A stretch of 64,000 nt of DNA from Lanius collurio (GCA_020086605.1 JACBWW010000015.1:25734483-25798482), one strand, 5' to 3'. Positions 14,610 to 26,213 are shown, counted from the stretch's first letter. Numbers and translations: made by a program. Notes: generated by a model not told the origin, from the letters alone.

Positions 14610-15050
14610 TGGCCCTCTGTAGTCTGAGGTAGAATCAGATATTAAGATATTAAACAGATTTAATATATTAAACAGTACTGATACTGCTACAGACCCCTGA
14701 GGGACAGCACTCATTACTGTTCTCCCTCTGGATATTGAGGTATTGACTGCTCTCCAAATGCAAATGTCTATCCAACTCCTTATCCATCTTAGAGCCCACC
14801 CATCAAAACCATATATCTACAATTTAGAGTGGAGGATGACATGCAGGACAGTATTAAAGGCTCTACAGAAGTCCAGAGAGATGACATTTGTATTCTTCCC
14901 TTTGCCCATTGCTGAATCACTCCATCACAGAAGGCCACAGGGTTGGTCAGGCAGGACTCGCCCATGATGAAGCTGTACTGGCTGTCTCAAATCACCTTCC
15001 CATGCTCCATGTGCCTTAGCACAGCTTCCAGGATGATCTGTTTCATATAA
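14610..15050 (-). mobile_element. CR1 LINE fragment, reverse transcriptase part
   Basis: Read on the minus strand, this is a decayed piece of the CR1 ORF2 reverse transcriptase. The conserved order is visible in pieces: a SCLTN block near 14950, a block matching the CR1 DFCKAFDTV region near 14870, a FDGW-like block near 14800, and VPQGS followed by VLFNI near 14670-14710. Frameshifts and stops separate the blocks, so no product is possible. The copy lacks both ends: the avian CR1 3' tail is missing, and the sequence beyond about 14610 no longer resembles CR1. The product would have been the polymerase used for target-primed retrotransposition. Confidence 0.85.
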
Positions 15051-15474
15051 TTGCTTTAAAATTGCCTTTGCAGTCATTTTACATGTTTACCAAGTCAATT
15101 CTGAAATACAAAATAGTTTTGTGTGTGCATGTATACTTGTTTTTCTGTTTGACTATTTTTGCAAACTGTTGGAAATAAACTTCAGATTGTACTGACATAT
15201 CATACAATTTCTGCAGAGGAAAGTATTCCATCATTCTTTCTTTTCTTCAGATTAGATATGTGTTTATTACAAAATCTTGAACTGTCTGTGTGTGACAAGG
15301 TAAAAAAGAAAATTCACACAGCTTAACACATTCTCCACTAGATCTTAGTGCTTAATTTTATGCAGATTAGCATATAAACACAGACAAATATAACAAGACA
15401 CATCATTGCTGAAGGCTACTAACATTTCTGCATGCATGAGAAAATTAACTGGCACCACAATAACTTTGTTGGGG

Positions 15475-15805
15475 AGCTATGCCCAAGTAACTCCCTGCAT
15501 ATTTGATTGTGAAATAAAAGTGACTTTATTCTAGAATGATTATTCCCTCCTGGAAGCAGAGTAATTATTCTGGAATAAAATTGCTTTTATTCTGGAGCTG
15601 AATGTCTGCACTGGGGAGTTATTCTAGAATAGTTAAATTATACCAAAATAGCAATAATGGAAGTTATTACAGAACAGCTCTGCTGGTTAATTTCCCCCGT
15701 GTAGATCAGACCAAAGGTTGAGTTACACCAGAATGTATCATACATAATTATGGGAGTGATTGCTGTAGAGTAAGACAGATTTTAAAGGGAATTACTCCCA
15801 TTTAA
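15475..15805. mobile_element. palindrome-rich repeat, possibly an ancient hAT-like MITE
   Basis: Five related copies of the near-palindrome TTATTCTRGAATAA lie at 15526-15537, 15565-15578, 15585-15596, 15618-15632 and 15663-15676. The outer parts also mirror each other: AAGTAACTCCC near 15485 against GGGAATTACTCCC near 15788. The phrases near 15603-15632 and 15697-15735 recall non-autonomous hAT elements of amniotes, from memory only. No target-site duplication or coding sequence was found. It could instead be a locally duplicated palindrome. Confidence 0.45.
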
Positions 15806-15900
15806 GACAGCTCTGCGTACTCTTCCTCCATCTTCCCCTTCCCCTCTGCCCCAAATAAAATCCCAGTTAATTAAGCCCTGCAGTTAGGAAAGTTTCAATT

Positions 15901-15915
15901 AAAAAAAAAAAAAAA
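15901..15915. repeat. poly-A run
   Basis: Fifteen A in a row. The sequence before it does not look like a retroposed gene copy. Confidence 0.85.
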
Positions 15916-16426
15916 CAGCGAATTCCAAGGCAGGACAGTAAATTATTGTAGCCAATCCCATCCAAATTAGAAGAAACATCCACAGTTGGCTCTACTCTGT
16001 TTACTGTTTCATACATCTGTCATTCATACTGAATTGTCCTCCTTTCCACTCACAATGACAGCTATCATCATGCTCCAGAAACAAAACCCTCTTGTGTCTG
16101 TTCTTACTGAGCCGTGGCTGTTTCAATGGATTTCACTTTGTGTCCTGGGAAGTGTCAAACCCCAGAGTAAAGCCGTGTGAATCTGCCTTTCTGAAGCAAA
16201 TCTTGCACTTGGTGCCTCAGCCTTAGCTAATGAGAAATAGGGGAGGGAGGAAAGAAGGAAATTCTAGCACTTAAAAACAGGTACTTAGAGGTAATATAGT
16301 GGAATAAGCTAAAGGTCTGTAGATATAACAAATCTCAGCTTTGTAGGGAGGCAACATGATAAGGATAAAATTGGGGGATTTTGCCAAGCCTCTACCTCCT
16401 GTCAAGCTTTTCTTTGCCTTTCATTC

Positions 16427-16614
16427 CTGGGACTGGATAGTCCCAGTACTATTCCTGGGTGAAGTCCAGGATTTGGACTTCGTTAACACTAAGACTGTTC
16501 CACAAAATTTTGGCTGTGCACAGGTTCTTAAAGAAGGAAACATCCACTTGTACTCACTCTGTTCTGTTGTGGTGTACACAGGCTGTAGCTCAGGCCCCCC
16601 TGACTCCTCAGGGG
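16427..16614. other. cluster of three perfect short hairpins
   Basis: CTGGGACT at 16427-16434 pairs with AGTCCCAG at 16439-16446 (4-nt loop). GAAGTCC at 16461-16467 pairs with GGACTTC at 16475-16481 (7-nt loop). CCCCTGA at 16597-16603 pairs with TCAGGGG at 16608-16614 (4-nt loop). All stems are perfect. Whether any of it is transcribed is unknown. Confidence 0.5.
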
Positions 16615-18396
16615 TGTTAAATGAGAAACACTGTCAGGGGCTCAGTCCCGCTCTGTGGAGCTCTGACATGGCTCTGGAAGCCTCTGAAAGATTTATATTA
16701 TCTACACAGAAAAATAAGTCAGAGTAAAGGTCTATGAGGGGGGAGATGAAGGGGAACTTGATGTCTGTGAGTATCACAGTGGGAAAAAATATCTTGCTGC
16801 AGAAGGCTGGTCCTGGGTCTGAGATCGAGGTGTTTTGACTGGTGTGTCTAAGTGTTTTCCCTGCTCATATTCTGTATGGAAGCTCCATTTCCCATGCCAA
16901 GTAGTCTAAACCTTGCAGACTATCTGGCCTTAAGCCCTTATTTTATGTGCTGGCAACCTGCTTTCTGTATGTTTACATTTTGTTGACACTGAGTCTTTGC
17001 TGGCTGTCATTAGTTTTAGTAGGATGAAATTCCACTTGTGAGAGATAGACAGTGCATACCCACAAACACTGTGCATGATTATTTTAGAATCTGCACCCAG
17101 CTGTTTTTCAAGTAATTGGATTAATCCTGAAAGACCCAAGAGCCCAGGGCTTTCATGATGTCCCCAATCAGTCATGTGTTTAAAAAATGACCCCTAGAAA
17201 GGTCTTGGAGGCCGCTGATATTCAGTGGTGAATTGAGTGTCCCTGTGTGCTGCATTCTAAAACTTGAGAGTAGCTAAGAAAAAGAATAGAAAATCTAGTT
17301 ATATTTGTCAACGACAGTCCTGAAGACCTTGTTTTGCCCTGTAAGGAGGTTATGTGACTTTTTAGTTTCCAGTTGTCCAACTTCAACTCTGTAGCCTGTC
17401 AGCCTGTGTGAACAAGACTTGGGTGATTGTGCTCTTAGTCCATATCTATTTGTCTATATCCCTCTGATAGCTTTTGTACGCTTTGATTGATGTCAGTGAA
17501 ATTTAACTGAGGAGACAAAGTCTCACATAGGCATAGCAGCGCCCAGGATGGGCTGGTCTGTCAATTTGTGGTACCATTAAAAAAAAAACCTGCTAAGTTT
17601 TATTGACAGTCTTCAAGAAATTTTTAAAGGCTTGCAACTGAATGAATCCAATGAGACCTTCAAGGACTGAATCACATTATCTGACCCAAAGGGAAGTGGC
17701 TTAATTATTCTAAATGGGAGCTGTTGTTCCCCTTGGAAGTCTTGCTCATTTAGAAGCCCGATAAATGCACAAATCTGTTCCACAGTTTATGCTGAATTTC
17801 ACTTCAGGTTTTTGTCCTTTTTATATGTCTCACTAGCTCTCTGAGTTTAAAATGTTGTGTCTGCACATTCCTTTCCCAATTCCTCCTCCCAGAAAGTCTG
17901 GCAAATTGCACATGGGTGTTCCCAGCAGTGTTCTAAAATAACATTCATCAAAATTAGATGACCTGTGTTACAACTTTGTCCCTTATTTCTCACATAGTTG
18001 TACATCAGACTGGTGGTAACAGAGGGTACTACTGTAGAAAACACCCATTTTTTGGCTCTCCCAGTAATCTGAGCTCAGGAAATTTCATGATATCTTTATG
18101 TTCTGAACAGGAAAAAAAACTGTATTTCATCATCAGAATATTGCTTCCTCATTTTAAGACTTTGACTCAATTGTATTGTAAAAAGTTTACAACCCTAGTC
18201 TTATATTAAGAGGTCAAAAATTTAGGACGGTAACAACTACTTCAGCGTATTAAGTGTCCTTGCTATTTATACATACTACTTTTGGGTGGTGAGGCAGAGA
18301 TAATATGTAGGAACTCGTACCACTGCAATCACCAGCTTAAGTGATCACCAGATGTTGTGGTTTGACACGGAAGGGGTTTCTTGCAAAAGGTCCTTC

Positions 18397-18414
18397 TGGT
18401 TCTGATCAGAACCA
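18397..18414. repeat. 18-bp perfect palindrome in LTR U3
   Basis: TGGTTCTGATCAGAACCA reads the same on both strands. It lies about 45 bp inside the LTR, next to a CCAAT sequence, so it may be a binding site for a dimeric factor. The half-sites are arranged opposite to a glucocorticoid response element, so I do not call it one. Confidence 0.6.
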
Positions 18415-19164
18415 ATCAATTGTCTGGCTTGATTATTGGCAAGTTTTAAGCCTCTTAGGAGTTTGACACGCCTCTGTGAATCACATTTTAACACAGACAG
18501 AGCCCAGGAAAGCTCTCAAGACTTTCGGCCATCAAGGAGGCCACTTGGGCCTCCGGGCCCTGTGGCCCCCAGGGCCGGGCCCTGCTCGGCCTGGCCTGAC
18601 CCGGGAGGCAGCCGCCCCTCCTTGGCCCTGTTCCATCTGGGCCCCCCAGCCCTGCCCCATGCAGGTAGAGCTGGGCTGGCAGCCGCCCCCCCTTCACCGC
18701 CACGGCAGAGCTCAGCTCCGGCTGCCCCAGCAGAGATCATGGGAGTGAGAGAGATAAGAGACGTTCCGGCCAGGCCGGGTGAGGTTAACCCTGTTAGTGC
18801 TGTTAAGATTTCTTCAGAACAGATGGGCCTGAAAATGCTGATCCTGTCCCAGAGAGAAAGCAGAAAGAACATGAAGAGACACCCTAAGGTGTAAGTCAGT
18901 AAAGATGGAAGGGCTGAAACCCTGAGGGAAAAGAAAGAGGAGATGCTTCAAACCTGGAAGCTGAAATTCTGTTGCAGAAACCCTTTGGGGATGAACTGGA
19001 CTATTGGAGTCCCTGCTATAATTTCATAGAGCATCGGAGGGGGGTAGAGCAATTGGGAGCTAAGGTGCCTCTGCATTTTTCTCTCTTTATTCTTTTGGCT
19101 CCAGAGTGTTTGGACTCAGTTTTACCTTCACCTGGAGAGGTGTGCAGTACACCCAAAGTTGATT

Positions 19165-19287
19165 CTGCCTAGTAGGTGGGGAGGGGTCCCACCTTCTGGT
19201 ATGGACTGACACTTGGAATCTTTGGCTGCCTAGTGGGTGGGGGGCATGGTCCCACCCTTTGATGTGGACTGATCCACTGATTGAACC
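19165..19287 (+). repeat. 61-bp tandem duplication with conserved hairpin
   Basis: Two diverged copies begin CTGCCTAGT at 19165 and at 19226. Each carries a 7-bp perfect stem: AGGTGGG 19174-19180 with CCCACCT 19188-19194, and GGGTGGG 19235-19241 with CCCACCC 19251-19257. The outermost pair changes from A-T to G-C between copies, so pairing is kept although both bases differ. Confidence 0.75.
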
Positions 19288-19756
19288 GACCGTAGAAGGG
19301 AACCAAGAGGGGTCAGTGCGAAGATGACCCCAGTTCCTAGAGATGAAGATTGCTTCAAGAGATGAGTAAAGAAGACCTTGCTCCTGAACAGCTCAGCCTT
19401 AAATTGACACCCCGTGTTAGCTCAAATTGAAATCCCCGGAAAGCAGCTGTGGGAAAAGCGGTGATTCGAGGTTAGGGACTTTTTCACTGCAAGCAGAAAC
19501 CTCCTGGGCGGCTGTTTTGCTGTGATATTGAACCCATAAGAGAGTTGTCTCAAGTGGGAATGTCTCCATAGGGTCAGCAAGAAAGACTCAGAGACTCCTA
19601 TCTCTTTCTGTGAACTGAAAAGATTATAAAGGTGGTAAACTGACTGAAATCTCAAGGATTGTTTCTACATTATCAGCATGGAGAAAGTGTGGGGAGGAAA
19701 AGTGTTCTAAGGGTTTAGTCTGATTCTAACTTTTGTTTCCTTCTTTTAGGTCTGCT

Positions 19757-19762
19757 AATAAA
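19757..19762 (+). terminator. LTR poly(A) signal AATAAA
   Basis: AATAAA followed by a T/G-rich stretch 30-50 bases downstream, as at the end of a retroviral R region. Confidence 0.7.
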
Positions 19763-19871
19763 CTTCTTAGAGTCTTTTAAGTTTGAGCCTGTTTTGTTTT
19801 CTCCTAATTCTTATGTCACAGAGGTAAAATAAGTAAGTAAGAGATGATCTGAACCAAACCACTACACCAGA

Positions 19872-22277
19872 TTAAAAGCTGACACACTAGCAAGTCATAA
19901 CAGAGTAACAAACCAGATGAAGGAAGAGGCTCCCAGCTCATGACCTTGCTGAGTGGCCTTCCTTTTGCAAGAGAAAGGGGGTTCCTGGAACTCATGCAGT
20001 GGTTTTCCAGCCTTTACTCCTCATCTCCCTTGTTGTCTCAGACACTTTTTCTACTGCATTTTTTTGCTTTTAAATTACAAACTTATTAATGCTTAAGAAA
20101 CACTGTTTTATGAAACAACTAATTATTAAATTTTAGAACAATTAAATAATAGATATGTTGATAACATTTAAACTCCTTGTCATGGAAAAGCTCAGGTAAA
20201 TATTTTGTTTCATTTACAGTGTCTCTTCGGAGAAACTCCAAGCCTGTGATGCCTTATTCTTTCTTTAAAAAAATGTCATTCATGCCTTTGTTTTACATGG
20301 TCTTCCATCTCTAGTTTTACCTTATACCATTCTCAATGACTGAGAGTCTGAACAGCCACCTCTGGTGTAATACTGAAGTTTCTTCACCCTTTTATACTTT
20401 ATTAATGTGCTGATGCCAAATCAAGATAACTTGAATTACCATCGTACTCCTAAACCTCCCATTGACAAGTGACTCAGCAGTTCTCATAAATTCGAAGGTT
20501 GAGGTGATTTGGTCTGCTGTGACCTTCTACAATGACCTCCAGCACAAAACAAGACAATATTGTTCATACTTTTACTCACTGGACTATGCCTTTGCAAAGA
20601 CCAAGCAACAGCCAGGAAAGCAAAGCAAGAGACTTCCTGTTAGGTATTCTTCTCCAGATATTACCCTTCTGTCCATAAGCCACAGGACTGGGGACTTTTG
20701 GGTTCTGCCCTTTAATAGCTTCTCAGTTAGCAAAACCATTATTTAAGTAGGACAGCACTCTTCACAGGACAGATTTTGACAGATACTTGCACGTTAAATG
20801 TGAAACAGAAGAGAAATTTTCTTGTTGGGGTCATTTGATATTGTATGTATTGCGGAATGCAACTGCTTATCTTGGGTGGCAGAGGTTATTTGCTGCAGGG
20901 AAGGCTGAGAATGTCATTAGAGCACCGGTGCCCTGAGATAACCTGCAGCATATCATTAAACCATCTAATGACTCTATGGCCCATTGACCTCCATCACTCA
21001 TTTGCTAACAATGTTTGTTATTTACAGGCACTAGGGAAATTACTGTTGAGCTATTACTCCACCTTCCCTTGCTGCTGCCATCACAATACCTGGTGATATC
21101 CAACAGGAAAATGTAGAAAGCCAGAAAATTTGCTTTAAAGATATGGTCTGGTGTGCATGTGAATTAAGTGTATTTATTGAGTCCCCCCTGTTGTCACCAC
21201 CCCACCCCTCCCCCAAATCTGGTATATCACACTTGTAACTGAAATAATATTTTCACTAAGCCATGCCTTGCCATCCAGCTTTGGGTTCCACTGGCTGAAA
21301 TTTTTCCTTAAAAGCATGTTATGCAACAATCTGGAATGGCGATAAATCCAGTGATGGAAGAAGCTGAATACGTAGATAATTGGTACTTGTACTGAAAATG
21401 CCACTTAGCCCCCACTTTCTTAAAGTAAAGCAATTGGGACTCAAACATTACTATCCTTTTCTGAAGATATGAAGTATTTGCTACCCCTCATATTAACACA
21501 TTTCTTCCATTAAACAGGGTATTTTCAAAGACACTTTAGGCTATCAAACATCTAAACCTTACTGGAACTGAAAAGTACTGTCTTAAATTTTTATTTGTTT
21601 GTGAGAATTTGGAAGATAGGTGAAAATAAGATAGTTGTTCATTTCAATATTTTGCAGTTAATATGCAATAAATAAACCCTGGTAGTGTTTTCAGAAATTA
21701 TTAAGCTTTCCTAGTGGTTAAAGGTCTATTCAGCAAGTTAAATTAACCTGCTGTTTTTCCCAAGTATGAGCAATTGAACTTTCCTTTGCAGTAAATGAAG
21801 GCTAATGAAGAACATGAAATACAGGCGGAATAATATTCCAATCACGTGCTTGCTAGAAACCTCACAGAGACGGGTATAGCTTTCACTACCTTCAGTGAAT
21901 TATGACAGTACAGAACAAGGCATTGTGTACTGCTAGAATTAATTAGCATTACTAGCTCCATTTGAGGGTGACCAGATGTCCACAGCCAAAGCAAGACACC
22001 TATCTCTGGTTTCCAGGATTCCAACAGGACAACAATGTGCAAATCAAGCTATATTATGTTTGTACTGCAAAAATTACTAAAGCTTTTGGGATTTTGCTTT
22101 GCAAAAGGGAGTAATAACATAAACAAGTGATGGTGTATGTACTTGAGAGAGTCTGATTCTGTTACCATACCTATTGCAGTTTTTCATTTTAAAGCAGAAG
22201 TGAGTTTGCAGAGTTCCTCAAAGTCTCACTCATTATCACTTCTTCAATTTCACTTCTTCACCTTGTTATAAATGAAA
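19872..22277. other. unique non-coding DNA
   Basis: AT-rich, no recognised repeat, and no open frame above 94 codons. A 15-bp near-duplication (cacttcttcaattt / cacttcttcacc) lies at about 22237-22262, just outside the next LTR-like block. Confidence 0.6.
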
Positions 22278-22339
22278 TGTCAATTAAATCGAATTAATAA
22301 CTTGCGTGAGCCAAATTATTAATATAAAAACAAACAGAA

Positions 22340-22345
22340 TTTATT
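22340..22345 (-). terminator. poly(A) signal of minus-strand LTR
   Basis: AATAAA on the minus strand followed by TTCTGTTTGTTTTT, a good T/G-rich downstream element. Confidence 0.5.
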
Positions 22346-22489
22346 TTATGATTAAATTGACAATTTTGATTAGCCACTATAAAACGGCAGAGTCAAGCCT
22401 AGGTTCTTGACCCTGGGTGACACATACACAGCCCTGAACACCAGCAGTTCGGGGTGGGTAGTGCACACCTTTGAGGTTTCTGAGTCCAG

Positions 22490-22498
22490 TTTTTATAC
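22490..22498 (-). promoter_or_regulatory. TATA box of minus-strand LTR
   Basis: GTATAAAAA on the minus strand, about 150 bp upstream of the poly(A) signal in the same element. Confidence 0.5.
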
Positions 22499-22961
22499 TG
22501 TTTTTCTTGCCTCCGGCTAGAAAATCCTTTGTCTCTTTCATATTCATCTTGTCTTCTATGGTCCTCTGGTCCAGAGATCAGGGGTCTGTTCAGATGTTGA
22601 TGTGTTCAGGAACTCTTTTGTGTCTTTGGTTGATATTTTCCAGGAACTCTTCTTGTGTCATTAAAATGAAGAGTCTTACGTAAGAGGTCCGTACATCAGC
22701 ATGGTCCAGGGAGGAACAGAAACTTAGATGATCATATCTGTTGCTCCTTTCAGATGGAAAAAGGATTTTCCAAGGGCAGAGTGGATTTGGAGTAGATTGA
22801 TGTGCCAGATGGATATCTGACTTCTTGATGATGATGGATACTTGAGACCTCTCTGGTGGAGGAGCCTGTGCTTCAGATGCAAATGTTATCACTGAGAAGG
22901 GTAACCCGTGACTTTGGCTGGGCTACCAGGGAACATGCCAAGGCACATTCCAAACATAACA

Positions 22962-25900
22962 TCTTTGGATACATATACAGTCTAATATCCTTTATACTTA
23001 AAATCAACCTTGATACTATTTAATTTATTATGAATTTTGACTCATCTATAACAACCACCTGTAAAATAGGGTTAATAAATGATGATATTGTAAGTGTAAC
23101 TGTGTGAAATAAAAGGAATATGTCTGTGGTACAGATCCAGCAAGAATAAATAATCAGGCCAGCTAAGGACATTCAAGGCATTGGCTCAAATCTGTCTATA
23201 GAGTACGACAGTTTAAGGATAGCACTGACAAGGCATGGTATTAAGTGACCAAATAGCATTTTATAAAGGTGCAACCAAACAGAGAATCAGTTTTTGCAGT
23301 CTAATAATGCAAAACTGATCATAATCCAGGGTACGCCAGCAGCCAGAAAAGCTTGGCATGATGATAGACAGATTAATTACCACAACTTAATGACATCAGC
23401 AGAGCTACAGGAACCAACTAGAGCAGCGTCCTTTGCCACCAGCAAATGCTATCTAAAATGCATTAAACTAATGCGTTAATCTAAACCACAATAAACTTGC
23501 TACGCAGCAGTAATTCCATTCACTTTTGTGTCACAACCCCACCAACTTTTCACTAGGTTTTATTTAAGCTGATGCAGATTTAGTCACTGACTTCAAAACT
23601 CCAGATCCCCAACCCAGGGATACAGTGAAGTCACTCAATTTAATGTTGCCTTCAATAAGATTCCAGAATGAAGACCATCACATTCAAATACATCTTGAAG
23701 AAGTACTGACCCAACACAATCCCTTCATTCTCTTTCACTATGGACAGTCATTTAATAAAAAAGCTCTCTATGGGTGTCTCTCCTTTGCTGATCCTCTCCA
23801 AGATGTAACATGATGTGCAAGCACCAAGTTCCTCTGAAATATTTTTGCAGTGAAACTGCCACCATACCCCTCCATAAAGCAAAGCTACTGTTTTTAAACC
23901 AGTAAAACCAGTATTGATTCTGATAATCAATCCCTCCTGCTTCTGCATACAAGTCTGAGAAGAGGATCTGACAAAGTTGTTTTAGGACTTGCAAGTTTAT
24001 CATGAAGATTTCAAGACACAGAATCATGGTCCCTGCTAAGTCACTTAAAGGGTTAAATTTTCTCCCTGTATAAAGGGTTCCTTTTAATCTGGGATAGTCT
24101 TGCTTCATTTCTCAGCCACAGGAGTTCATTAAGACTCCTCCTGATCTGTTAATAAACTACCTATTCAGATCTCTTTATGCTCCCAAGTGTGAAACTGCAG
24201 ACTCATTTTGAATGGAACAGTGGCTACTTTCTCTGTTATCTTTTACATCTGCGGTCAGTGAAATCTTATCAAGAGTGGACGTGTAATTAACATGAAGAAT
24301 AATGGAGCAAATGACTTTCATCCAAGCAGAAACCCTGTGAAGTAGTAAGATCGTAACAGCACAGACCTTCCCTGCAAGGGACCAGCATGAGAATTTCTTT
24401 GTAAACAGGTGCTTGGTATATCATAGCATCTTAAAAATATAATGGCAAAGGTGTGTTAAGGGACCATATTCTGGGGAGGAAAGTGAGGCACACTTTTGTT
24501 GCAAGTGGATCTGACTCAGCTAGTGAGCAAGATGGGAAGTGGGCTTCTTGGGAAAGAGAGCTCACATGGTGCAAAGAAGGAGCTGTGTCACAGTGAATGA
24601 TCCTGGGCTCCTTCTATCTTCAGAAAGTGGACAGGTATTATGAAGAAATTGCATTAGGGAAATAGCGCAGCACAGTACAGATGTTATACTATCGATTTCA
24701 GATCAACCACGTATAGAAACACTTCTGTGGGCTCTGTGCCTGTTTGTTTTTAACTGCCAGATGTCCTTTGAGGGTCAATTTATAAATCTGGAGAACCTGC
24801 AAGATATGGGAGGTAAGAGAAGGGTGTGTTAAATTACTAGACCATCAGGGAGCCACAGCCCAAGACTTTATTTGTGGGTCAATATTGCAGTATAATTTTG
24901 TGTCTACCAGGAGATAATGGGGTGTAGTGGTCATAAAGGACATGGAAGGGAAAGATGGCACTCTAGCATTCTCAAATCAAAGCCAGGCATGGGACTGGCT
25001 TCCTGGAATTTGAACACATCAGCCTGATAAGCTTGTAAGTAGGAAAGGCTTACCCAAAGCTATGTGCCAGAAATTTCTTACTTAATAATTACCTGCAGAC
25101 TGTGACAAAACTACTTTCTTGTCTTTGTCTCAGCTTAACCAAGGAGGCTAACAAATGTGAGGCTGACCGGTCAGGAGCCCAGTAAGGGGTCCAAATCCAA
25201 GCCACAGCAATGTGAGAACAAATGTTCATCTTTTAGCTGGGATTTTATTTGGTTTGGGTGTTAGCTACTCTGGATACTGTCATTAAATGCACAACAAGCT
25301 GCTTTTCAACAGCACACTTAATAATTGGCGAGTGCTGATGCCAGCTATGCTGGATACCAGACTTCTCTTTGGTATCCTTCAGTACTTTACTGTTTCCTTG
25401 GTAGTCAACAAAGGTGATAATTGTGTGCAGAGTGGGTTTGCTGAGAGTTTTATTTTTAAAATCTTAGTAGTTATTGTCTATTTCTGTCACAGCTTTTATA
25501 GTGTTTCAGTGATAGTTTGACAATTTTTGTTTTCAAATTGACATTTCCGCTAATGATGTACTACTCAGGAAATCTGTAAATCTTCTCATGAATAAATCCT
25601 CTGTATATTTTTGTTTAATGTGTTTTGCAGCATTTTAATGGATTTAAAATTATATTTATTGTTCATGATACTGTGTGACAAGGGATGGATTTCAACCACT
25701 CCTTTCCCAGGAAACGTAGCCTTATTACTTGATGCAGAAATACTGCTTTTACATATAGGCTACTTATCACAATTTAAACTTGCCCTCTGACAGTGATTCA
25801 CATAAACCTTGTGTGCACTGTGGCCAAACTGGGAAGTTCAGCAAGCACTGAGTATTATCAGATTCAGGAAAATATAAGGATTATGATTACATTAAAGCTG

Positions 25901-26213
25901 CTGTTCCTGTTTCCTGCTGTGTCACTTTAATATTGCCCAGCCCAAGAGCATCTCCAAATGTGACCCACATGGAGCCTCTCTGTCTGACCATATCTACTCT
26001 TCACATGCTTTTGACTGCAGCAGGAGAGGAGGGAGATGGGAGGAGAAGGGCAGGACAACCAGCATCTCTCTGCTCTTAGGCATGTCAAGGCAAGATTTTT
26101 TTGATGAGTCCTAATCATTCTGATTTGTTATTCAGATCTGGTTTTGTGTTTGAAAGCATATCCTAACCAGCTCAAGCAAGCTCACCAAGCAAGCCAACAT
26201 CATAGGAATATGT
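22962..26213. other. mostly unique non-coding DNA
   Basis: No gene supported. A possible MIR 3' part lies at 23051-23115 (separate entry). A short CCHC-knuckle-like frame at about 25814-25855 is discussed in the findings and is not called as a gene. Confidence 0.55.
23051..23115 (+). mobile_element. possible MIR fragment
   Basis: The stretch CCACCTGTAAAATAGGG followed by a TAATAAATGATGATA-type run resembles the MIR phrase CATCTGTAAAATGGGGATAATAATA. The match is short, so it could be chance. Confidence 0.3.

Larger units (their letters stand above)
15806..18352. other. unique non-coding DNA
   Basis: No gene or recognised transposon. An open frame of 123 codons at 16356-16727 has no recognisable domain and overlaps a cluster of perfect hairpins (separate entry). 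Confidence 0.6.
18353..19866 (+). mobile_element. complete solo LTR of an endogenous retrovirus, ERVL-like
   Basis: The 1514-bp element starts TGTTGTGGTTTG and ends AAACCACTACA, so the ends form an imperfect inverted repeat bounded by TG and CA. It is flanked by a perfect 5-bp duplication, CCAGA, at 18348-18352 and 19867-19871. A 5-bp duplication is typical of class III (ERVL-type) elements. Orientation comes from the AATAAA at 19757 followed by a T/G-rich stretch; TTATAAAG at about 19624 could be the TATA box. The U3 part carries a CpG-rich block at 18530-18780 and CCAAT at 18412. Open frames on both strands in the GC-rich block (such as 18436-18894) reflect the scarcity of stop codons there. 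No gag, pol or env sequence is attached, so it is a recombination remnant. It is related to the LTR at 26219-27582 by its ends and poly(A) region. Confidence 0.9.
22278..22961 (-). mobile_element. LTR-like block, minus strand
   Basis: Read on the minus strand, the block begins TGTTATG (at 22961) and ends TTGACA (at 22278), the usual TGT...ACA retroviral ends. Inside it has GTATAAAAA at 22498-22490 and AATAAA at 22345-22340, about 150 bp apart, followed by a T/G-rich stretch and then the end some 60 bp later. That order (U3, TATA, R, poly(A), U5) is that of a retroviral LTR. No target-site duplication was found at these boundaries, so the ends are approximate or the copy is old. A 100-codon minus-strand open frame at 22590-22892 lies in the U3 part and has no recognised domain. 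Confidence 0.55.

Noticed and set aside
18436..18894. 152-codon frame in the first solo LTR
   Set aside because: It lies in a CpG/GC-rich U3 where all frames lack stops, with a comparable frame on the opposite strand, so it is a composition effect.
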